Below, piece after piece: positions 40,813-49,984 of a DNA stretch of 64,000 nucleotides. Under the pieces are notes generated by a model. The model was not told where the DNA came from. It ran no database searches and saw nothing but the letters and a program-made list of their open reading frames with translations. The DNA comes from Paraherbaspirillum soli (GTDB lineage: Bacteria; Pseudomonadota; Gammaproteobacteria; Burkholderiales; Burkholderiaceae_D). The stretch spans positions 1-64,000 of the forward strand of contig NZ_JBHSMT010000029.1 in NCBI RefSeq assembly GCF_042654985.1, in the 5' to 3' direction. The translations under genes and the position numbers were made by a program. Position 1 is the stretch's first letter. Every line of letters begins with the position of its first letter.

Positions 40813-41763
40813 CTATTCGGACAAACTGCCGGCCGCGTTATTGCGCAGCGTAACGACACGCGTAAATACCGCGCGCAACTTGCGGTCGCTTGCCAGTTTG
40901 GCCGTGCCGTCGCAATCGACATATTGCTGCGGTTCGGCCGTCACATTCTGGTTGCTGCGAATCTGCAGGCAGAGCTTGACGCTGATCACTCTTTTCCAGT
41001 TTTCGTATTGATCGGCGGATAAGGCGTCGACTTGCGCTGCGTTCAGGAACTGCAGCGGCGACACTTCGCCGGCCGCAGCCACCGCGTAAATCAGCCTCAT
41101 ATCTTCGACGTTGTTGATGACCGGCTGCGCGCCGGTATTCATATTTCCTTGGCAGTACAACGATGCGGCAAGATTGCCAGTGCGGGTAGCGACAAAGAAG
41201 CGGTTGCGTGCGATAGACACGCTGGTCCTGCCTTTTGCGTAGGCTGGATGCTCCGGCGGCAGAGCCACGGAATCAGCACCAGCCCCGTTGCAATCGGCGC
41301 CAGCTCCACTGGCCGGATCAAGGCTGTCACTCACCCGGTAAGCGACTTCAAAGCTGGCCATGCCCGGCGCAGAGCTACAGGAAAAATTCCGATTCGGCGC
41401 CATCGATTTAACGAAACCGTTGTCGCATCCGCGCAAACCTTGCGCCGGGCTGCCATCGGCATTGACCAAATCGGTACGCCAACCGGCATCCGCATTGAAA
41501 CTGGCAGAAGTCAAATGGCCGAAACCGGCCTGGCGCAAATTCTGCGCCATCAACATCATCGCGTAACTGCCCTCCTGATGTAGGCGCATATTGTCGTCGT
41601 TCAGGCTAAACGCTTTCTTGCTGCCAAGGTACAGCTGAGTTACCAGCAGCACCAAGGTCAAGCCGATAGCCATTGCCACCAACAATTCGACCAGCGACAA
41701 GCCTGGGCGGGACCGATACTGACGTGCGCTTGGCGCGGATTTTTGTTTAGTTCGATGGGCCAT
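40813..41763 (-). CDS. pilW: PilW-family type IV pilus pseudopilin
   Basis: 316 residues. A short basic leader ends at a prepilin peptidase site, RPGLSLVELLVAMAIGLTLV: Gly then the hydrophobic helix with Glu at position 5. The globular part has LHQEGSYAMMLMAQNLRQAG and a C-terminal DMRLIYAVAAAGEVSPLQFL region typical of PilW. Start at the ATG 41763 overlaps the fimT stop by 17 bases, so the genes are coupled. A minor pilin for fibre initiation. Confidence 0.85.
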   Translation of the reverse strand: MAHRTKQKSAPSARQYRSRPGLSLVELLVAMAIGLTLVLLVTQLYLGSKKAFSLNDDNMRLHQEGSYAMMLMAQNLRQAGFGHLTSASFNADAGWRTDLVNADGSPAQGLRGCDNGFVKSMAPNRNFSCSSAPGMASFEVAYRVSDSLDPASGAGADCNGAGADSVALPPEHPAYAKGRTSVSIARNRFFVATRTGNLAASLYCQGNMNTGAQPVINNVEDMRLIYAVAAAGEVSPLQFLNAAQVDALSADQYENWKRVISVKLCLQIRSNQNVTAEPQQYVDCDGTAKLASDRKLRAVFTRVVTLRNNAAGSLSE

Positions 41764-42298
41764 CGCATGCCCCAACGCCGATCAGCAGATTGACCCGCCC
41801 AGAGCGCCCGATACACACGGTGCGTATGAATTTCCCGTCGTGGCTGAACACCAGATTGGCAAAAGTGCCGCCGACATTGCCGGCGCCGTTATAGGAAATC
41901 GCCGATCTACTGGCCTTCACATTGGTGTTGTCGGCGAGCGCACCTTGTCGTAGCAAGACTTGTCCGGTGTCTTTTTCCATCACCAGCCAACCGCTTCCCC
42001 AGTCGCTGCCGTCACGATCGCCGCTGGCGCTAGCTGCGCATTGATTGGCGCCGACGCTGCGACAGATGAGCACCGGGCGACCGCGTTTGATTGCTTCGCC
42101 ACGGGCCAGAACGGTAGCGGCAATGAATAAATTGACTTCCGAAGCCAGGCGATTCTGGCTAATGAAACTTCGCATCGACGGCATCGCCATTGCCAGCAAG
42201 ATGCACATGATCAGCATCGCCATCAATAATTCAATCAGCGTGAAGCCTGAGCGTCGTGCCAACGATACAGTGAACCGGTCCGCAATAGAAAATGCCAT
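41747..42298 (-). CDS. fimT: FimT/GspH-family pseudopilin
   Basis: 183 residues from the ATG at 42298 (AAGGA upstream). Prepilin site RRSGFTLIELLMAMLIMCIL. The remainder (EVNLFIAATVLARGEAIKRG, WGSGWLVMEKDTGQ, FANLVFSHDGKFIRTVCIGR) is the FimT/GspH pattern. Minor pilin that may aid DNA uptake or pilus assembly. pilV, pilX, pilY1 and pilE do not follow; pilW is the only partner here. Confidence 0.85.
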   Translation of the reverse strand: MAFSIADRFTVSLARRSGFTLIELLMAMLIMCILLAMAMPSMRSFISQNRLASEVNLFIAATVLARGEAIKRGRPVLICRSVGANQCAASASGDRDGSDWGSGWLVMEKDTGQVLLRQGALADNTNVKASRSAISYNGAGNVGGTFANLVFSHDGKFIRTVCIGRSGRVNLLIGVGACDGPSN

Positions 42299-42400
42299 GA
42301 AAGCGATCCTTCCAATCAAGCCTGGGAAGCATCGATACTATGTTTTCAATTCCATTTAAACAATTAATAATTGTTAGCGTCACGCTAATTAAGGAATTCC

Positions 42401-42868
42401 TTATTTCTTGCGTGCCGGTGGTCCGGAAAATTCCTCGATCATGTTCTGGAATTCGGCCACATCTTCAAAGCTCTTGTACACCGAAGCGAAACGGATATAG
42501 GCGATCTTGTCCAGCCGCTTCAATTCGCGCATCACGAGTTCGCCGACATGGCCGGAGAGCACCTCGCGCTCGCCGCTGGATAGTAATTTTTCCTTGATGC
42601 GCTGGAGCGCCTCGTCCAGCGCTTCGGCGGACACAGGGCGCTTGCGCAAGGCCAGCATCAGGCTGGCGCGCAACTTGACGGGATCGAATTCGGTGCGGCT
42701 GCCATTCTTTTTAACCACCACCGGCATCGCCAGTTCGATCCGCTCAAAAGTGGTGAAGCGCTTGTCGCAATGCGTGCAACGCCGGCGGCGGCGAATCGCA
42801 TCCCCCTCTTCCGACACGCGTGTGTCGAGGACCTGGGTTTCTTCGTGTTGGCAGAATGGGCATTTCAT
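42401..42868 (-). CDS. nrdR: Transcriptional repressor NrdR
   Basis: 155 residues from MKCPFCQHEETQVLDTRVSE. Zinc ribbon of four cysteines (CPFC ... CTHC), then RRRRRCTHCDKRFTTFERIE, and the ATP-cone domain (VVVKKNGSRTEFDPVKLRAS, LMLALRKRPVSAEALDEALQ). Represses ribonucleotide reductase genes according to ATP/dATP. Gene order glyA-nrdR is common in proteobacteria, though here a terminator lies between. Confidence 0.97.
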   Translation of the reverse strand: MKCPFCQHEETQVLDTRVSEEGDAIRRRRRCTHCDKRFTTFERIELAMPVVVKKNGSRTEFDPVKLRASLMLALRKRPVSAEALDEALQRIKEKLLSSGEREVLSGHVGELVMRELKRLDKIAYIRFASVYKSFEDVAEFQNMIEEFSGPPARKK

Positions 42869-42996
42869 GATGGCAGTAATCCGAAAGTTATTGCTACTGC
42901 ATATTATTCCAGTTCGCGTTAATGCTGCCGACAACGCTTTTTAGCGGCCGACCTGACATCGTTGCGATCGCTTATATGACGAATGGGAAGTACAAA

Positions 42997-43027
42997 GGCC
43001 CGCGCAGGTTTCAAGCTGCGACGGGCC
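42997..43027 (-). terminator. Intrinsic terminator after glyA
   Basis: Stem GGCCCG-TCGCAG with CTGCG-CGGGCC on the minus strand (arms 42997-43007 and 43016-43027), followed by TTTGT. Moderate T-run, strong stem. Confidence 0.65.
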
Positions 43028-43087
43028 CCATGGGTTTTGCTTGCTTGGCTACCTATACGTTCTCAACACGCATAGGCTGCCGGCACC

Positions 43088-44335
43088 TCAGGATGCGTAC
43101 ACCGGGAAAGCGTCGGTCAGTTTCTTGACTTCGACTTTGACCCGCTCGATGGTCGCTGCGTCATGTGGATTGTCGAGCACGTCGGCAATCAGGTTGCCGA
43201 CTTTGGTCGCTTCCGCTTCCTTGAAACCGCGCGTGGTAAACGCTGGGCTGCCAAGGCGAATGCCGGAAGTGACGAATGGCTTTTCAGGATCGTTCGGAAT
43301 CGCGTTCTTGTTGCAGGTCATGTGCGCCGTGCCGAGGATCGCTTCGGCTTCCTTGCCGGTGATCTTCTTGGCGCGCAGGTCAACCAGCATCACGTGCGAT
43401 TCGGTGCGGCCGGAAACGATACGCAAGCCGCGCGCGATCAAGGCCTTGGCCAGCGCGTCCGCATTCTTCACCACCTGCTGCTGATAGGCTTTGAATTCCG
43501 GTGTCAGCGCTTCCTTGAACGCCACCGCCTTGGCCGCGATGACGTGCATCAGCGGGCCGCCCTGGATGCCTGGGAAAATTGCCGAATTGATGGCTTTTTC
43601 GTGCTCGGCCTTCATCAGGATGATGCCGCCGCGCGGACCGCGCAAAGACTTGTGCGTGGTCGAGGTCACGAAATCGGCGTACGGCACCGGATTCGGATAT
43701 TCGCCGGCAGCGATCAAGCCGGCGTAATGCGCCATGTCGACCATAAAGTAAGCGCCTATCCCTTTGGCGATTTTCGAAATGCGCTCAAAGTCGATCCGCA
43801 ACGCGTAGGCGGAAGCGCCGGCGATGATCATCTTCGGCTTCTTTTCGTGGGCGATGCGTTCTAGCGCTTCGTAATCGATTTCTTCTTTATCGTTCAGGCC
43901 GTAGGACACCACGTTGAACCATTTGCCGGACATGTTCAATGCCATGCCGTGCGTCAGGTGACCGCCTTCCGCCAGCGACATGCCCATGATGGTATCGCCT
44001 GGCTTCAACATCGCGAAGAACACGCCTTGATTGGCTTGCGAACCGGAGTTCGGCTGCACGTTGGCGGCTTCTGCGCCGAACAATTGCTTGACGCGATCAA
44101 TCGCCAGCTGTTCGGCGATGTCGACGAATTCGCAGCCGCCGTAATAGCGCTTGCCTGGATAACCTTCAGCGTACTTGTTGGTGAGTTGCGTGCCTTGCGC
44201 TTCCATCACGGCGGGCGAGGCGTAATTCTCGGACGCGATCAGCTCGATATGCTCTTGCTGACGGTGATTTTCTTTTTGAATGGCGCTCCACAAGTCTGGA
44301 TCGACATTGGCGAGGGTATGGTTTTTTTCGAACAT
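43088..44335 (-). CDS. glyA: Serine hydroxymethyltransferase
   Basis: 415 residues from MFEKNHTLANVDPDLWSAIQ; the ATG at 44335 has GGAG six bases upstream. PLP lysine in VTSTTHKSLRGPRGGIIL; also IELIASENYASPAVMEAQGT, GYPGKRYYGGCEFVDIAEQL and VDMAHYAGLIAAGEYPNPVP. It interconverts serine and glycine, feeding one-carbon units to folate. An apparent ZTP riboswitch in its leader would raise expression when formyl-tetrahydrofolate is short. Confidence 0.98.
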   Translation of the reverse strand: MFEKNHTLANVDPDLWSAIQKENHRQQEHIELIASENYASPAVMEAQGTQLTNKYAEGYPGKRYYGGCEFVDIAEQLAIDRVKQLFGAEAANVQPNSGSQANQGVFFAMLKPGDTIMGMSLAEGGHLTHGMALNMSGKWFNVVSYGLNDKEEIDYEALERIAHEKKPKMIIAGASAYALRIDFERISKIAKGIGAYFMVDMAHYAGLIAAGEYPNPVPYADFVTSTTHKSLRGPRGGIILMKAEHEKAINSAIFPGIQGGPLMHVIAAKAVAFKEALTPEFKAYQQQVVKNADALAKALIARGLRIVSGRTESHVMLVDLRAKKITGKEAEAILGTAHMTCNKNAIPNDPEKPFVTSGIRLGSPAFTTRGFKEAEATKVGNLIADVLDNPHDAATIERVKVEVKKLTDAFPVYAS

Positions 44336-44394
44336 GAAATACTCCAATCGATAAGGGTTTGCCTAAATCGAATGAGGGCCATAGTAAAAATGGG

Positions 44395-44550
44395 AAATGC
44401 GGCAGCCTCAGTCGTAAGTTCCATTCGGGCTGCCCAGGCGCACGGCGGATGAAATCTCACGCTTCCCGGTGGAACCCCACCTATTACCGGAAGCCAATGC
44501 CATCTTTAGAGTCAGCGTCAGTCCGGATTTTTCGCCAGTTACGTGAGACG
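44395..44550 (-). promoter_or_regulatory. ZTP (pfl-motif) riboswitch upstream of glyA
   Basis: On the minus strand the glyA leader shows a P1 stem TCTCACG/CGTGAGA (44542-44548 with 44455-44461) enclosing ACTGGCG and a GTGG-TTCCAC hairpin followed by CGGGAAGCG. Downstream is CCGCC ... GCCTGGGCA, the 3' subdomain. These are the conserved elements of the pfl/ZTP aptamer. The last aptamer bases overlap one arm of a 7-bp hairpin GGCAGCC/GGCTGCC (44428-44434 with 44401-44407) followed by a short T-rich tract, a plausible terminator acting as the expression platform. ZTP signals folate one-carbon shortage. Confidence 0.85.
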
Positions 44551-44732
44551 AAATGGTCGTCGTATTGTAAGTGAAGGGCTAGTTTTCAGCAACACAGGCG
44601 TGCCGCAATGCCCGCAGCCCGGTTACGCCGGCGCCATTGTTTTGGGGCATTGAGCGATTGCCAATAGGGGTGCAGTGCGGTTTGGGCTACAATTTCGGGC
44701 TATCGCGCATTGCAATAACAGGAGCATGAATC

Positions 44733-45479
44733 ATGATCGTCTTAATTACTGGCGCAACAGCTGGCTTCGGCGCCGAAATGGCACGCAAATTCACCCAAAA
44801 CGGCCACCGGGTAATCGCTACCGGCCGCCGCAAGGAGCGCCTGGATGCGCTGGCCGCCGAGTTGGGCGCCGCCGTATTGACTATCGTGATGGATGTTACC
44901 GACAAGCATTCGATCAGCGGCGCGCTGGCGGCCTTGCCCCCGGAATGGCAGGAAATCGACGTCCTGGTCAACAATGCGGGCTTGGCGTTGGGTGTTGAAT
45001 CCGCCCAGCAAGCCTCGCTGGAAGAATGGGAAACCATGATAGAGACCAACTGCAAAGGTTTGGTCACGATGACCCGGCTGGTCCTGCCGGGCATGGTGGC
45101 GCGGGCGCGCGGCACGATTATCAACCTCGGCTCCATCGCCGGCGAATACCCCTACCCCGGCGGCAACGTGTACGGTGCGACCAAGGCATTCGTCAAACAA
45201 TTCACCTTGAATCTACGCGCCGACCTGGTCGGCACCGGCGTGCGCGCGACCGATCTGGCGCCGGGCTTGTGCGGCGGCACGGAATTTTCGAATGTCCGTT
45301 ACCGGGGTAACGACGAAGCCGCCGCCAAGGTCTACGAAGGCACGCAGCCGTTGACGGCTGCGGATATCGCAGAAACCGCCTATTGGGTTGCCACCTTGCC
45401 GGCGCATGTGTGCATCAACCGGATAGAAATGATGCCGAATTGCCAAGGTTTCGCCGGAATGAGCATCAAGCGCAACTGA
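44733..45479 (+). CDS. ydfG: SDR-family NADP-dependent 3-hydroxy acid dehydrogenase
   Basis: 248 residues. Rossmann motif VLITGATAGFGAEMARKFTQ; NNAG in DVLVNNAGLALGVESAQQ; catalytic Ser and YxxxK in INLGSIAGEYPYPGGNVYGA-TKAFVKQF. The C-terminus (NRIEMMPNCQGFAGMSIKRN) is as in YdfG, which oxidises serine, allo-threonine and 3-hydroxypropionate-type acids. AGGAG lies before the ATG. Precedes the Tol-Pal operon by four bases and may be co-transcribed with ybgC. Confidence 0.88.
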   Translation: MIVLITGATAGFGAEMARKFTQNGHRVIATGRRKERLDALAAELGAAVLTIVMDVTDKHSISGALAALPPEWQEIDVLVNNAGLALGVESAQQASLEEWETMIETNCKGLVTMTRLVLPGMVARARGTIINLGSIAGEYPYPGGNVYGATKAFVKQFTLNLRADLVGTGVRATDLAPGLCGGTEFSNVRYRGNDEAAAKVYEGTQPLTAADIAETAYWVATLPAHVCINRIEMMPNCQGFAGMSIKRN

Positions 45480-45483
45480 TCCT

Positions 45484-45966
45484 ATGAGCATGACAGCAAT
45501 GACAGCATCGGCGGCGAATCGAGGTTTCAGATGGCCGGTGCGGGTGTATTACGAAGACACCGATGCCGGCGGCGTGGTGTTTTACGCCAACTACCTTAAA
45601 TTTTTCGAGCGTGCGCGTACCGAATGGCTGCGTGCCGCCGGAGTTGAGCAGCGCTTGCTGGAAGAAACCGATGGCGTGATATTTGTCGTCAAGAACACCA
45701 CAGTTGACTATCATGCACCGGCGCGGCTTGACGATGAACTGAATTTAACAGTCGTGGTCGAACGGGTCAGCCGTGTTTCGGTCGAATTCATCCAGCAGGC
45801 TTGGCGCCTCGGTGATGAGACGCCAAAACTGCTGGCTACCGGTCACATCACCGTGGTCTGCGTGAATGCAGATGGGTTCCGGCCGCAGGCGATACCCAAG
45901 CAGGTATTGGAAAAAATCAAACCGATAAGCAAGCCGATACTGCAAGCGCAGTGCGAGCCCATATAA
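45484..45966 (+). CDS. ybgC: Tol-Pal-associated acyl-CoA thioesterase YbgC
   Basis: 160 residues, hotdog fold: VRVYYEDTDAGGVVFYANYL with the catalytic Asp, KFFERARTEWLRAAGVEQ, FVVKNTTVDYHAPARLDDEL. It hydrolyses short-chain acyl-CoA thioesters and is linked to phospholipid metabolism at the Tol-Pal complex. First gene of the ybgC-tolQRAB-pal-cpoB order. Confidence 0.93.
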   Translation: MSMTAMTASAANRGFRWPVRVYYEDTDAGGVVFYANYLKFFERARTEWLRAAGVEQRLLEETDGVIFVVKNTTVDYHAPARLDDELNLTVVVERVSRVSVEFIQQAWRLGDETPKLLATGHITVVCVNADGFRPQAIPKQVLEKIKPISKPILQAQCEPI

Positions 45967-46074
45967 ATAGATGAGCCTGCCCTGGCAGCAAAACTTGAAA
46001 TAACGACTTTACAAAATAACCCCCTGTTTGAGTCCGCAGCTTAAACCTAAGACCACTCCTCAAGACCGCTATCC

Positions 46075-46776
46075 ATGACTGTCACACAAGATCTTTCGTT
46101 TATCACCCTGATTACCAACGCTTCCGTATTAGTCCAGCTTGTCATGCTGCTGCTGCTGGCAGTATCGGTCATGAGCTGGACTTACATTTTTCGCAAAATG
46201 TTTGCCATCAGAAGCGCCCGCAGCCAGACCGAAGAATTCGAACGCGCATTCTGGTCCGGCGGCAATCTGACCGCCCTCTACCAGGACGCAACATCGAATC
46301 GTCGCAAAGGCGCGGGAAAAACCGGCGCCCTGGAACGCATCTTTGAATCCGGCATGGACGAGTTCAACAAGGTCCAGGCCTCGCTCGGCTACAAGGGCAG
46401 CGCCGATTCCGCCGCCCTGCTGGACGGTGCGCGACGCGCGATGCGCGCAGCTTATCAGCGTGAAATGGACGGCCTGGAATCGCACCTGGCATTCCTCGCC
46501 TCGGTCGGTTCGGTATCGCCGTATGTCGGCCTGTTCGGTACCGTCTGGGGCATCATGAATGCATTCCGCGGCTTGGCCAACGTCCAGCAAGCTACGCTGG
46601 CGGCAGTCGCGCCCGGCATCGCCGAAGCCTTGATTGCAACAGCGATCGGCCTGTTTGCGGCGATCCCGGCAGTGGTCGCCTACAACCGTTTTTCGCACGA
46701 CGTCGACCGTCTGGCCATCCGCTTCGAAAGCTTCATCGAAGAGTTCTCCAACATCTTGCAGCGGCAGGCACGCTAA
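46075..46776 (+). CDS. tolQ: Tol-Pal system protein TolQ
   Basis: 233 residues, three transmembrane helices (LVQLVMLLLLAVSVMSWTYI; a second in the central FLASVGSVSPYVGLFGTVWG region; a third in EALIATAIGLFAAIPAVVAY). MotA/ExbB-type proton-channel domain. Forms the inner-membrane motor with TolR and energises TolA. The stop overlaps tolR (TAATG). Confidence 0.96.
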   Translation: MTVTQDLSFITLITNASVLVQLVMLLLLAVSVMSWTYIFRKMFAIRSARSQTEEFERAFWSGGNLTALYQDATSNRRKGAGKTGALERIFESGMDEFNKVQASLGYKGSADSAALLDGARRAMRAAYQREMDGLESHLAFLASVGSVSPYVGLFGTVWGIMNAFRGLANVQQATLAAVAPGIAEALIATAIGLFAAIPAVVAYNRFSHDVDRLAIRFESFIEEFSNILQRQAR

Positions 46777-47210
46777 TGTCGGGCTTCTCTTCCATGCGCG
46801 GCGGCCGCACCCGCAAGTTCAAGGCGGAAATCAACGTCGTCCCGTACATCGACGTGATGATGGTGTTGCTGGTGATTTTCATGGTATCCGCACCGTTGAC
46901 CAACCCCAGCGTCATCAATCTGCCCAACGCGGCGCGGTCGGCCACGCCGCCCACCGAATACATTGAAATCACATTGAAGCCCGGCAGTCAGACCAGCATC
47001 CGCATCAACGGCCAAAAGAGCGGCCTGAGTCCTGCGGAAAGCGTGCCCGGCGATCGCTTGAAGCAAAAATTGCAAGCATTACATGATGACAAGCCCGATC
47101 TGGCGGTCATGATTTCAGCCGACAAAGACATCAAATACGATGACGTGATCAAGGTGATTTCCGAAGCCAAAACGCTAGGCATCAACCGCGTCGGACTAGC
47201 AACAAAGTGA
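46776..47210 (+). CDS. tolR: Tol-Pal system protein TolR
   Basis: 144 residues. A single transmembrane helix carries the proton-site Asp (INVVPYIDVMMVLLVIFMVS). The periplasmic domain contains PGDRLKQKLQALHDDKPDLA and VISEAKTLGINRVGLATK. ExbD family. Overlaps tolQ by one base. Confidence 0.96.
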   Translation: MSGFSSMRGGRTRKFKAEINVVPYIDVMMVLLVIFMVSAPLTNPSVINLPNAARSATPPTEYIEITLKPGSQTSIRINGQKSGLSPAESVPGDRLKQKLQALHDDKPDLAVMISADKDIKYDDVIKVISEAKTLGINRVGLATK

Positions 47211-47220
47211 TGATCCGGTT

Positions 47221-48129
47221 ATGACAGGCAATTCCCCGTATTTGGTACCAAAAGAACCCGGCCGCTGGCGCGCCATCGCACTGGCGATGACGGTGCATGC
47301 CATGTTGCTGGCCTTCCTATGGGTTGGCGTGAATTGGCAAAGCAAGCAGCCGATTGCGGTCGAGGCCGAACTCTGGAGCCCGCAAATCCGCGAGGCCGCA
47401 CCGACGCCGCCGCCACCGATCCCAGTACCCGAGCCCAAGCCGGAACCGATCGTCAAGCAAGCCCCGCCGCCGCCGAAGGTGGTTACGCCGCCCGTCATCA
47501 ATCCTGAAATCGCACTGGAACAGGAAAAAAAACGCAAGGAACAGGAGCGCAAGGAGCGCGAACGCCAGGAGCAGTTGGAAAAACAGCGCCTGCAACATCA
47601 GGCTGAAGAAGAACGCAAAGAGAAATTGAAGGCCGAAGCCGAGCAGAAAGCTGCCAAAGACAAACTTGCGGCCCAAGAAAAGGCCAAGCAAAAAGCCGAA
47701 GCGGATGCAAAGAAAAAACAGCAGGCCGCTGCCGACGCCGCACTCGAAAACAAGCGTCACGATGACGAACTGAAACGCATGCTGGGTCAGGCGGTCGGTA
47801 CCGGTGCCGCCAACAGCACCGGCAGCGCGGCCCAATCGCAAGGTCCGCGCGGCGATCCGGGCTATGGTCAGCGTTTGGCCGCCAAGATCAAGTCAAACAG
47901 CAGCTTCGCCGTGCCGGAAGGATTGGTCGGGAACCCTCCAGTAGAATACAAAGTCGACTTGTTGCCGGATGGTTCGATCTCGGGCATCAGCAAGACCAAA
48001 GCCTCCGGGGTGCCCGGCTTCGACGAAGCAATCAAGCGCGCGATTGAAAGATCGGCGCCTTTCCCAAAAAACAAATCCGGTGTCGTGCCGCCCAATTTTG
48101 TCGTAAGCAATAAACCGAAAGAAGAGTAA
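47221..48129 (+). CDS. tolA: Tol-Pal system protein TolA
   Basis: 302 residues. N-terminal membrane anchor (IALAMTVHAMLLAFLWVGVN), a Pro-rich stretch (PPPPIPVPEPKPEPIVKQAP), a long charged Lys/Glu/Ala helix of about residues 105-185, and a C-terminal TonB-like domain (YGQRLAAKIKSNSSFAVPEG, VEYKVDLLPDGSISGISKTK, ERSAPFPKNKSGVVPPNF). Bridges the inner-membrane TolQR motor and the outer-membrane Pal during cell constriction. Confidence 0.95.
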   Translation: MTGNSPYLVPKEPGRWRAIALAMTVHAMLLAFLWVGVNWQSKQPIAVEAELWSPQIREAAPTPPPPIPVPEPKPEPIVKQAPPPPKVVTPPVINPEIALEQEKKRKEQERKERERQEQLEKQRLQHQAEEERKEKLKAEAEQKAAKDKLAAQEKAKQKAEADAKKKQQAAADAALENKRHDDELKRMLGQAVGTGAANSTGSAAQSQGPRGDPGYGQRLAAKIKSNSSFAVPEGLVGNPPVEYKVDLLPDGSISGISKTKASGVPGFDEAIKRAIERSAPFPKNKSGVVPPNFVVSNKPKEE

Positions 48130-48135
48130 CCAGCC

Positions 48136-49404
48136 ATGAAAAGAAATCTGCTTCGCATTCTTGCCGTCATCGGACTGACGTTCACCAGCCTGGTGCACGC
48201 GCAGTTGAGAGTTGAAATCACAGGCGTCGGCGCCAGCCAGATCCCGATCGCGATTGCCGGCTTCAGCAACGAAAACATCGCTCCGCAACAAATCACCGCC
48301 ATCATCAAGGCCGACCTGGCACGCAGCGGCTTTTTCAAGATTATCGATACCGGCGACGTCCTCTCCGAGGTGGCGCAAATTAACTATAGCGACTGGAAAT
48401 CACGCGGCGCCGATGCGCTGGTGGTCGGCAGCGTGCAACGCCTGGCAGACGGTCGCTTCGATGTCCGCTACCGGCTGCTCGACACGGTAAAGTCGGCGCA
48501 GTTGTCGGCATTGGCGATGGCGGCCCCGCCGCAATACACCCGCGTGACGGGACACAAAATTGCCGACGACATTTATGAAAAACTGATCGGCGCACGCGGC
48601 GCCTTCGCGACCCGGATTGCTTATGTCATCAAGGCCGGCAAGGAATTCCGTCTCGAAATCGCCGACGCCGACGGCGAAGGCACCCAGGTTGCGCTACGCT
48701 CCAATGAACCGATTATTTCGCCAGCCTGGTCGCCGGACGGCACCAAGGTTGCCTACGTCTCGTTTGAAGCAAAAAAACCGGTCGTCTACGTCCAGGATCT
48801 GATCACCAAACAGCGCACCATCGTCGCCAATTACAAGGGCAGCAATTCGGCGCCGTCCTGGTCGCCGGACGGTAGCAAGCTGGCGATCGCGCTGGCCCGC
48901 GACGGCCTGACCCAAGTGTATGTGGTCAACGCCGACGGCACCGGCTTGCGCCGCCTGACCAATACCAACGGCATCGACACCGAGCCGCAATTCTCGGCAA
49001 ACGGTCAAACCATCTACTTCACCAGCGACCGCAGCGGCGGCCCGCAAATCTACAAGATGAGCGCCACCGGCGGCGATGCCCAGCGCGTCACCTTTGGCGG
49101 CAACTACAACATCAGCCCACGGATTTCGCCGGACGGCCAGACCCTGGCATATATTTCGCGGCGTGAAGGCCGCTTCCAATTGTATGCACTGGATTTGAGC
49201 AACGGCCAGGAACAGCGCTTGTCGGATACCGTCAAAGACGAATCGCCGAGCTTCTCGCCGAATGGCAAATACATCATGTATGCGACCGAATCCGGTCGCC
49301 GCGGTTCGCTGGCAGTAGTCTCGATCGATGGCCGCGTCAAGCAGCGCCTGACGATGCAGGCAGGCGATATCCGCGAGCCTACCTGGGGTCCATTCATGAA
49401 ATAA
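48136..49404 (+). CDS. tolB: Tol-Pal system translocation protein TolB
   Basis: 422 residues. Signal peptide (LLRILAVIGLTFTSLVHAQ), N-terminal domain (AGFSNENIAPQQITAIIKAD) and a six-bladed propeller with repeated SPAWSPDGTKVAYVSFE, APSWSPDGSKLAIALARDG and SPRISPDGQTLAYISRREG. Periplasmic, binds Pal and TolA. Follows tolA by six bases. Confidence 0.97.
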   Translation: MKRNLLRILAVIGLTFTSLVHAQLRVEITGVGASQIPIAIAGFSNENIAPQQITAIIKADLARSGFFKIIDTGDVLSEVAQINYSDWKSRGADALVVGSVQRLADGRFDVRYRLLDTVKSAQLSALAMAAPPQYTRVTGHKIADDIYEKLIGARGAFATRIAYVIKAGKEFRLEIADADGEGTQVALRSNEPIISPAWSPDGTKVAYVSFEAKKPVVYVQDLITKQRTIVANYKGSNSAPSWSPDGSKLAIALARDGLTQVYVVNADGTGLRRLTNTNGIDTEPQFSANGQTIYFTSDRSGGPQIYKMSATGGDAQRVTFGGNYNISPRISPDGQTLAYISRREGRFQLYALDLSNGQEQRLSDTVKDESPSFSPNGKYIMYATESGRRGSLAVVSIDGRVKQRLTMQAGDIREPTWGPFMK

Positions 49405-49454
49405 TCGTGCAATAACTTTGAATCACCGTTGACTTACCACCCTGGAGAATAAAA

Positions 49455-49982
49455 ATGTTCAATATCAGAAATTTCGCCCTCATCGTCGCCGGCGCCATTG
49501 TGCTGGCAGCCTGCTCCTCCCCTGTCAAACTGGACAACAAGGTACCGGTTGAAGATCGCAGCAGCACCGGCGCCGGCACCAGCACAGATTCCCGCGCAGT
49601 CAACCCGGTCGAAGCCAGCACGACAGGTGCATTGAACAATCCGCAAGGGGTTCTCGCCAAGCGCAGCATTTACTTCGACTTCGATAGCTACATAGTCAAA
49701 GATGAATTCAAATCGCTGGTCGAAGCGCATGCCCAATACCTGATCGCTCACAAGAGTGTCAAGATCGTCATCCAGGGCAACACCGATGATCGCGGCGGTC
49801 GCGAATACAATCTGGCATTGGGACAAAAGCGTGCAGAAGCAGTGCGCAAGGCATTGGTGCTGTTAGGCGTATCGGATGCACAGGTGGAAGCCGTCTCGTT
49901 CGGCAAAGAAAAGCCTAAGGCACTCGGCAACGACGAAGCGTCTTACGCTGAGAACCGCCGCTCCGACATCGCTTACCAATAA
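49455..49982 (+). CDS. pal: Peptidoglycan-associated lipoprotein Pal
   Basis: 175 residues. Lipobox LAACSS near residue 20. OmpA-like peptidoglycan-binding domain: RSIYFDFDSYIVKDEFKSLV, IQGNTDDRGGREYNLALGQK, RAEAVRKALVLLGV, ENRRSDIAYQ. Anchors the outer membrane to the wall. A good AGGAG precedes the start. Confidence 0.97.
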   Translation: MFNIRNFALIVAGAIVLAACSSPVKLDNKVPVEDRSSTGAGTSTDSRAVNPVEASTTGALNNPQGVLAKRSIYFDFDSYIVKDEFKSLVEAHAQYLIAHKSVKIVIQGNTDDRGGREYNLALGQKRAEAVRKALVLLGVSDAQVEAVSFGKEKPKALGNDEASYAENRRSDIAYQ

Positions 49983-49984
49983 TC

